Shown here: positions 13,209-14,053 of the stretch, piece by piece
Layout: the number at the start of each line of letters is the position of its first letter
Position numbering within the stretch: position 1 is the stretch's first letter
Assembly (NCBI GenBank): GCA_003164415.1
Contig: PLTK01000054.1
Location: 1-14,053 of the forward strand
DNA from: Methanobacterium sp.
GTDB lineage: Archaea; Methanobacteriota; Methanobacteria; Methanobacteriales; Methanobacteriaceae
Direction of reading: 5' to 3'
Length of the DNA stretch: 14,053 bases
Notes under the pieces: model-generated
The model's input: the letters and a program-made list of their open reading frames with translations, nothing else
Told to the model about the DNA's origin: nothing
The model's database searches: none
Position numbers and translations under genes: made by a program

Positions 13209-14053
13209 TTATTTTTTTAGTTTAGGTATTATTGATCCACCGAAAACCATCAGAATTGCTAGTATTAATCCTGCAATTGGCACACCCGTATGTTGTAATG
13301 GTATTGTAGTTGTTTCTGCATTCATAGTAGTTGTGGAGTTATTTCCTATATTTTTTCCACTATTATTTGCGCTAGTGTGTTGTACATTGATAGATACTGT
13401 TGCAACTGGGCTAGTGTTTTGGTTGAATTCATTTATAGCAGTTATCGTAGCAACGTTAGTCACATGTTTACCTGCTACAGAAGCTGTAGGTGTTACAAAT
13501 AGTTTTAACGATGCACTTGCACCATTCAAGATAGTTCCAATGTTCCATATTCCAGTAATGCTGTTGTAGGTGCCCTGACTTGCGATGTAACTGTTAAAGG
13601 TTAAACCAGCAGGTATTTTATCGGTAACTTGTACACCGGTAGCTGTATTTGGACCATGATTAGTTGCGGTTATGGTATAATGGAACTGCTGACCAACTTT
13701 AGGAGCAAGATTGCTTGCAGTTTTAGTTAAAATTACATTAACTATAGGAGTTGCAGGCACAACTACTACTGCATTTACTGTTTGGCCTATGCTGGTTGCA
13801 GTGTTAGTTACGGTTGTTCCAGCTACAGAAGCTGTAGGAGTTACAAACAGTTGTAATATTGCACTGGCACCATTGACTAGTGTTCCAACATTCCATATTC
13901 CTGTGACACTGTTGTAGGTGCCCTGACTTGCGGTGTAACTGTTAAAGGTTAAACCAGCAGGTATTATATCAGTTACCTGAACACCAGTAGCAGTACTTAA
14001 ACCGTTGTTAGTTGCGGTTACCACGTAGTGGAATTGTTGACCAACGTTTGGTG
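13209..14053 (-). CDS. DUF11-repeat cell-surface protein, C-terminal part (5' end outside window)
   Basis: The frame is open to the window edge, so only the last 280 residues are seen. Counting from the edge, residues 1-116 and 117-224 are two DUF11 repeats (each beginning P-K/N-VGQQFHY, then TATGVQVTD, IPAGLTFNSY, QGTYNS-TGIWN, LFVTPTASVAG). The repeats are about 80% identical over their first 85 residues. A Ser/Thr/Asn-rich linker (about 225-252) follows, then one hydrophobic helix (about 257-275, VPIAGLILAILMVFGG) and the basic end PKLKK. This is the layout of methanogen adhesin-like proteins: repeats outside the cell on a glycosylated stalk, anchored by the C-terminal helix with the lysines inside. 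A GTG inside the frame at 14024 falls within a repeat and is not the start. A signal peptide would be upstream, out of view. Confidence 0.9.
   Translation of the reverse strand, partial: PNVGQQFHYVVTATNNGLSTATGVQVTDIIPAGLTFNSYTASQGTYNSVTGIWNVGTLVNGASAILQLFVTPTASVAGTTVTNTATSIGQTVNAVVVVPATPIVNVILTKTASNLAPKVGQQFHYTITATNHGPNTATGVQVTDKIPAGLTFNSYIASQGTYNSITGIWNIGTILNGASASLKLFVTPTASVAGKHVTNVATITAINEFNQNTSPVATVSINVQHTSANNSGKNIGNNSTTTMNAETTTIPLQHTGVPIAGLILAILMVFGGSIIPKLKK
13380..14053 (-). repeat. Two tandem DUF11 repeat units, period 348 bases
   Basis: Unit one covers 13704-14051 and unit two 13380-13703, giving a period of 116 codons. They are alike at the DNA level as well; for example TGCCCTGACTTGCG occurs at 13571-13584 and again 348 bases on, followed by a nearly identical stretch of over 40 bases. 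This points to recent duplication or ongoing gene conversion. Confidence 0.85.

Noticed and set aside
13333..13917. Plus-strand frames rich in Val, Ala and Thr opposite the DUF11 gene
   Set aside because: They are antisense shadows of the repeat codons and recur with the same 348-base period as the real repeats.
1..14053. CRISPR array, insertion sequence or replication origin
   Set aside because: I saw no regularly spaced short repeats, no transposase frame with terminal inverted repeats, and no Orc1/Cdc6 gene or clustered origin-recognition boxes.

Overview
The window reads as chromosome of an AT-rich archaeon, most likely a methanogen of the Methanobacterium type. The support is: archaeal-style ribosome-binding sites (variants of GGAGGTGAT), TATA-like boxes, oligo-T tracts just after stop codons, a double-domain KaiC ATPase, soluble PAS/GAF histidine kinases of the kind abundant in Methanobacteriales, and a DUF11-repeat surface protein with a C-terminal membrane anchor. 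The genus is an inference from protein style. No rRNA or tRNA gene was recognised.

Layout. Positions 1-1016 are AT-rich with no supportable gene and contain an 11-base G tract. Positions 1017-5190 hold a tight same-strand cluster: a two-domain KaiC homologue with a coiled-coil tail, two adjacent KaiB-like genes, and a PAS-PAS histidine kinase, with gaps of 7-20 bases. This is a Kai-type timing or signalling module without kaiA, and the kinase is its plausible output. After a 24-base perfect palindrome comes the short N-terminal stub of another PAS-type kinase whose start codon reads ACG (5291-5434). A 919-residue GAF-PAS-PAS-GAF histidine kinase follows at 5614-8373; its transmitter is a paralogue of the Kai-linked one. 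No response regulator is present, so both phosphorelays must end elsewhere.

Positions 8374-8961 separate convergent genes and hold a cluster of hairpins that could be a small structured RNA, plus a hairpin-plus-T terminator. On the minus strand lies an FrsA/DUF1100-like alpha/beta hydrolase with a complete Ser-Asp-His triad (8962-10137). A roughly 600-base stretch without a supportable gene follows, then a minus-strand TetR-family regulator (10743-11336). Divergent from it are two plus-strand NTF2/SnoaL-fold genes. The second has two such domains and a strong ribosome-binding site, but an ATC codon where ATG is expected; it lies in the same frame as the first gene, one TAA away. The TetR protein probably controls its own gene and this divergent pair, as is usual for the family. 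The window ends inside the 3' part of a minus-strand DUF11 cell-surface protein with two near-identical 116-residue repeats.

The most notable part is the kaiC-kaiB-kaiB-kinase module in an apparent archaeon. KaiC keeps both ATPase sites and two serines at the cyanobacterial phosphosite positions, and the two KaiB paralogues have diverged at conserved positions. The lesions worth checking are the two lost start codons (ACG at 5291, ATC at 11991).
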